Source: an uncultured Roseobacter sp. (GTDB lineage: Bacteria > Pseudomonadota > Alphaproteobacteria > Rhodobacterales > Rhodobacteraceae). Taken from it: a stretch of DNA of 64,000 nt. Numbering within the stretch: the stretch's first letter is position 1; the number at the start of each line of letters is the position of its first letter. A model generated the notes under the pieces. That model had not been told where the DNA came from. It did no database searches and saw only the letters and a program-made list of their open reading frames with translations. The translations under genes were made by a program, and so were the position numbers. The DNA lies in NCBI RefSeq assembly GCF_947491795.1, contig NZ_CANLKW010000003.1, positions 124,001 through 188,000 on the forward strand. Direction: 5' to 3'. Positions 61,438-64,000 of the stretch are shown here, piece after piece.

Positions 61438-62166
61438 TCACGCATCAGCGGCCAGCGGTACAAGCCTGTAGCCCTGATCGCGCCGGTGGCGCAGCACCAG
61501 CACCTCAGAACCTGCCGGGATTGGTTCGTCATCCTTCAGCGGCTCACCGCGCAGGTAATGAACATTGCCGTACCGGTCCGTGACACGGACTTCGGCCGGA
61601 CTGCCCCGCCGCGCGGTCCCCTGTGTCACCCTGCCGGTACGCCGCCCAAGATGACGGGCAGACAATGCCGTGGTCTCTGTTTTTGGCAGCAGTCTGGCAA
61701 AAACCACGCTGAACTGCCGGGCAAACCAGACGCCTGCGATGCTCGCCGGAACAATGGCTACAGAAGCAAGGAGGGGCGCTCCTGAAACAGACAGGGCCAG
61801 TTGCTGCACCACAAGTCCGGACAGACCAAAGCCCAGCAAAAGTGCTGCAATCCAGATCATGACCGGCACTTTGCCAAAACCGAGCCAGGCTGCGGGCCCG
61901 GCTGCCGCCCCTGCCCCGGCGCCCGCGTCGTAATCTGCGTCTATGTCCGCCAGTTCCACATCTGCAAGGTCCGCCGCGTCCAGATCAAGATTCAGATCGG
62001 CCAGGTCAACAGCGCCAAAATCCACATCGACGTCTGCTTCTGCACCGGCACCCAGAAGACTGCCGCCAATGAGCAGCAAAAGAGCTTCCAGCGCGAGCAA
62101 CCCAAAAAGCAGCGCGAGCGAAAGTGTAAACGGAACAAGGGGTTCCGTCAGAAACAGGTCGAACAT
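61438..62166 (-). CDS. YqiJ-like OB-fold membrane protein (NfeD-related, DUF1449)
   Basis: A 242-residue protein with two N-terminal membrane helices, a striking acidic Asp/Ala-rich stretch (about 48-86, mostly D, A, L, V), two further helices, and a C-terminal OB-like domain (GRRTGRVTQGTARRGSPAEVRVTDRYGNVHYLRGEPLKDDEPIPAGSEVLVLRHR). The ATG at 62164-62166 is preceded by GAAAGG. It is transcribed ahead of the flotillin gene. The NfeD/YqiJ family partners with flotillins. Confidence 0.82.
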   Translation of the reverse strand: MFDLFLTEPLVPFTLSLALLFGLLALEALLLLIGGSLLGAGAEADVDVDFGAVDLADLNLDLDAADLADVELADIDADYDAGAGAGAAAGPAAWLGFGKVPVMIWIAALLLGFGLSGLVVQQLALSVSGAPLLASVAIVPASIAGVWFARQFSVVFARLLPKTETTALSARHLGRRTGRVTQGTARRGSPAEVRVTDRYGNVHYLRGEPLKDDEPIPAGSEVLVLRHRRDQGYRLVPLAADA

Positions 62167-62186
62167 AACCCGGCCTTTCAATTGTG

Positions 62187-62203
62187 TACTGTGGTATACA
62201 GTA
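62187..62203. promoter_or_regulatory. Palindrome upstream of the yqiJ/flotillin pair
   Basis: TACTGT-N5-ACAGTA at 62187-62203, with the centre GGTAT, lies 20 bases upstream of the YqiJ start. Such a half-site spacing fits a dimeric repressor operator. No cognate regulator gene is adjacent. Confidence 0.5.
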
Positions 62204-62480
62204 TATAGGTTCTCACAGTTCCGTTACAAGACGACGCCGGCACCATAGGGCCCGGACGACGACACAAACAGGCAAAATTAGTCGGTATTGTGTCAAAACG
62301 TCAGGTATTTTTGCAAACCGCCACGAACAGGTCAAAACCCCTTCATGCACATGCTTAACCAGACGCCTGACAGGGATGGCCGGTGCCCGGACGTCACCGA
62401 GCAGGCATCACGCTGCAGGCACCGGCAAAGATTTCAGTTGATCGAATCAATGCGCTGGTCTAACGCCCGGAACAGCATTG

Positions 62481-62655
62481 GCTATGCCGGGAGAAGACGG
62501 ATATCCGTCGCCGAAGGAGCAACCGCCCCGGAAACTCTCAGGTCCCAGGACCGGCACAGCCAGAACACTCCGGAAAGCGGCCCGAAAGGGTCCACCGTAG
62601 GAGAAAGCCCGGTATCGGGTGAAACTCTCAGGTTCCACGCACGGAGGGGGCAAGC
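62481..62655 (+). ncRNA. Tandem glycine riboswitch
   Basis: Two aptamers in series. The first has GCCGGGAGAAG, GCCGAAGGAGCAACCG and GGAAACTCTCAGG. The second has CCACCGTAGGAGAAAG and GTGAAACTCTCAGG. These match the two-aptamer glycine riboswitch with its conserved CTCTCAGG cores. It ends about 30 bases before the ATG of the DadA-like gene, so glycine should switch this gene's expression. Confidence 0.93.
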
Positions 62656-62686
62656 GGCACAGTCCGCACGTGCGAGGAGAATTACT

Positions 62687-63937
62687 ATGTCCAGAGTTGC
62701 TGTCATCGGCGCCGGTGTGACCGGCCTGACCACTGCCTATGAATTGCTTGACCGCGGTTTCGACGTCACTGTTTTTGACCGCAACCGCTATGCCGCAATG
62801 GAGACCAGTTTTGCCAATGGCGGGCAGCTCTCGGCCTCGAACGCGGAAACATGGACGCAGTGGGGCACTGTGCTCAAAGGGTTGAAATGGATGCTTCAGG
62901 CGGATGCGCCGCTTCTGGTGAACCCCGCTCCCACGCTTCACAAAATGCGCTGGATGGCAGAATTCCTGTCCAACATCCCGCACTACAAAGCAAACACCGT
63001 GGAAACCGTGCGTCTGGCAATTGCGGCCCGTTCTGTTCTGTTTGAAATGGCAGAGCGCGAGGGTATCGATTTCGATCTGGAACGCCGCGGCATCCTGCAC
63101 TTCTACGACCGGCAGAAAGATCTGGCGCACGCACGTAAAGTGAACCTCTTGCTGCGCGAAGGCGGCCTTGAGCGCCGCGAAGTTGGTGTGGACGAAATGC
63201 GCGAGATCGAGCCCACGCTGCACGGCGATCTGGTGGGAGGATTTCTGACGGAATCCGACAGCTCGGGGGACATCCACAAATTCACCATGGGTCTTGCCCG
63301 CGCCTGTGCCCGCCGCGGCGCAGAGCTGCGTTTTGGTAACAGCGTGGATCGTCTGGTCTCCAAAGATGGCAAGGTCCGCATTTCCGAAGGCAGCCTGCGG
63401 CATGAATTTGATGCGGTCGTCGTCAGTGCGGGTATCCAGAGCCGTGAGTTCGCGCGCCAGCTTGGGGATCGCGTCAACATTTATCCGGTCAAAGGATACT
63501 CGGTCACCGTGTCACTGGACGATGCCGAGAGCCAGGCAGCGGCCCCCTGGATCAGCCTGCTGGACGACCGGGCCAAGATCGTGGCCAGCCGTTTTGGCGC
63601 AAACCGCTTCCGGATCGCCGGTACAGCTGAATTCAACGGTGCAAACCGCGACATCCGCGCCGACCGCATCCGCCCGCTGACTGAATGGTGCGAGAAACAC
63701 TTCCCCGGTGTTTCGACCGAGAACGTGACCCCCTGGGCCGGACTGCGCCCGATGATGCCCTCCATGCTGCCGCGCGTTGGACGCGGCAATGCGCCGGGCG
63801 TTTTTTACAACACCGGTCACGGGCATCTGGGCTGGACACTTTCAGCAGCAACCGCGCGGATCGTGGCAGGCTGCGTGGCCGAAGCGCATGCGCCGGAAAC
63901 CTTTGCAGCCGCTGAGGTTACGGCCCGCGCAGCCTGA
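62687..63937 (+). CDS. dadA: DadA-like FAD-dependent amino acid dehydrogenase, glycine-riboswitch-controlled
   Basis: A 416-residue flavoprotein of the D-amino acid dehydrogenase (DadA) family. It has the N-terminal FAD motif VAVIGAGVTGLTTAYELLDRGFDVTVFDRN, SFANGGQLSASNAETW, YPVKGYSVTV and FYNTGHGHLGWTLSAATARIV. A GAGGAGA site precedes the ATG at 62687. It should oxidise D-amino acids, possibly also glycine, passing electrons to the membrane chain. Control by a glycine riboswitch directly upstream makes glycine or a related small amino acid the likely physiological substrate or signal. Confidence 0.92.
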   Translation: MSRVAVIGAGVTGLTTAYELLDRGFDVTVFDRNRYAAMETSFANGGQLSASNAETWTQWGTVLKGLKWMLQADAPLLVNPAPTLHKMRWMAEFLSNIPHYKANTVETVRLAIAARSVLFEMAEREGIDFDLERRGILHFYDRQKDLAHARKVNLLLREGGLERREVGVDEMREIEPTLHGDLVGGFLTESDSSGDIHKFTMGLARACARRGAELRFGNSVDRLVSKDGKVRISEGSLRHEFDAVVVSAGIQSREFARQLGDRVNIYPVKGYSVTVSLDDAESQAAAPWISLLDDRAKIVASRFGANRFRIAGTAEFNGANRDIRADRIRPLTEWCEKHFPGVSTENVTPWAGLRPMMPSMLPRVGRGNAPGVFYNTGHGHLGWTLSAATARIVAGCVAEAHAPETFAAAEVTARAA

Positions 63938-63949
63938 CCCCACGCTGAC

Positions 63950-63993
63950 CGGGCAGGCCGTATCTGACATCATCGCCAGGTACGGCCTGCCCG
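63950..63993 (+). terminator. Hairpin after the dadA-like gene
   Basis: A perfect 13-base stem (63950-63962 with 63981-63993) and an 18-base loop right after the stop. No U-run is visible before the window edge, but position and stem strength fit a transcript end. Confidence 0.7.
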
Positions 63994-64000
63994 CAGCTCT

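Noticed and set aside
62288..62686. Upstream extension of the DadA-like reading frame (133 codons)
   Set aside because: The region is the glycine riboswitch leader. The ATG at 62687 has the ribosome site and starts the FAD motif at once.
1..64000. CRISPR arrays, complete insertion sequences, prophage genes and rRNA
   Set aside because: No regularly spaced repeat array, transposase, integrase, capsid gene or rRNA sequence was recognised.

Overview
The window is about 60% GC, densely packed chromosomal DNA. It reads as a marine alphaproteobacterium of the Rhodobacteraceae (Roseobacter group). The reasons are two TRAP transporter operons, an aglEFGAK/aglR alpha-glucoside operon, a GmaS/MgsABC-type cluster, a TamAB pair with alphaproteobacterial spacing, a tandem glycine riboswitch ahead of a DadA-like gene, and many short ATGA/TGATG gene overlaps. 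No phage, complete insertion sequence or CRISPR array is visible.

Layout. (1) 1-11.5 kb is an accessory catabolic region: a VOC-fold protein cut by the window edge, a cytosine-deaminase-like amidohydrolase coupled to an FAD oxidoreductase, a low-GC orphan membrane protein, an MFS permease with a SnoaL-like protein, a LuxR-HTH/GAF regulator and a TRAP transporter. (2) 11.9-20 kb holds acetyl-CoA synthetase, a flavin reductase and tamA-tamB. (3) 20-34 kb holds a GH13 alpha-glucosidase, then a type I secretion locus. That locus has a 1376-residue secreted protein (FecR-like, Ig/cadherin-like repeats, von Willebrand A, RTX repeats), a CHASE2 adenylate cyclase divergent from it, and an HlyD/ABC/TolC export system. 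(4) 34.1-43.2 kb is the alpha-glucoside operon aglE-F-G-A-K with its divergent LacI repressor and a GH1 beta-glucosidase. (5) 43.2-45 kb holds a di-heme cytochrome c peroxidase and a Sel1-repeat protein.

(6) 45-52.6 kb is the most interesting block: a TRAP transporter, a flavin reductase, an aldo/keto reductase, an SsuD-like FMN monooxygenase, a GntR repressor and a Gfo/Idh/MocA protein. The enzyme set matches the oxygenolytic sulfoquinovose (sulfo-SMO) pathway. Two parts look exchanged compared with the Agrobacterium smo operon: a TRAP importer in place of the ABC importer, and a Gfo/Idh/MocA protein, possibly an NAD-dependent GH188 sulfoquinovosidase, in place of the GH31 enzyme. (7) 53.3-58.9 kb starts at a tRNA-Thr and carries gmaS-mgsCBA-like genes for N-methylglutamate / gamma-glutamylmethylamide formation under an XRE-cupin regulator, with no N-methylglutamate dehydrogenase in view. 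(8) 59.7-62.2 kb is a flotillin/YqiJ-like pair. (9) 62.5-64 kb is a tandem glycine riboswitch driving a DadA-like FAD dehydrogenase.

All assignments come from reading the sequence by eye. Family names are from recognised motifs, and pathway assignments are inferences from gene content. No homology search was run.
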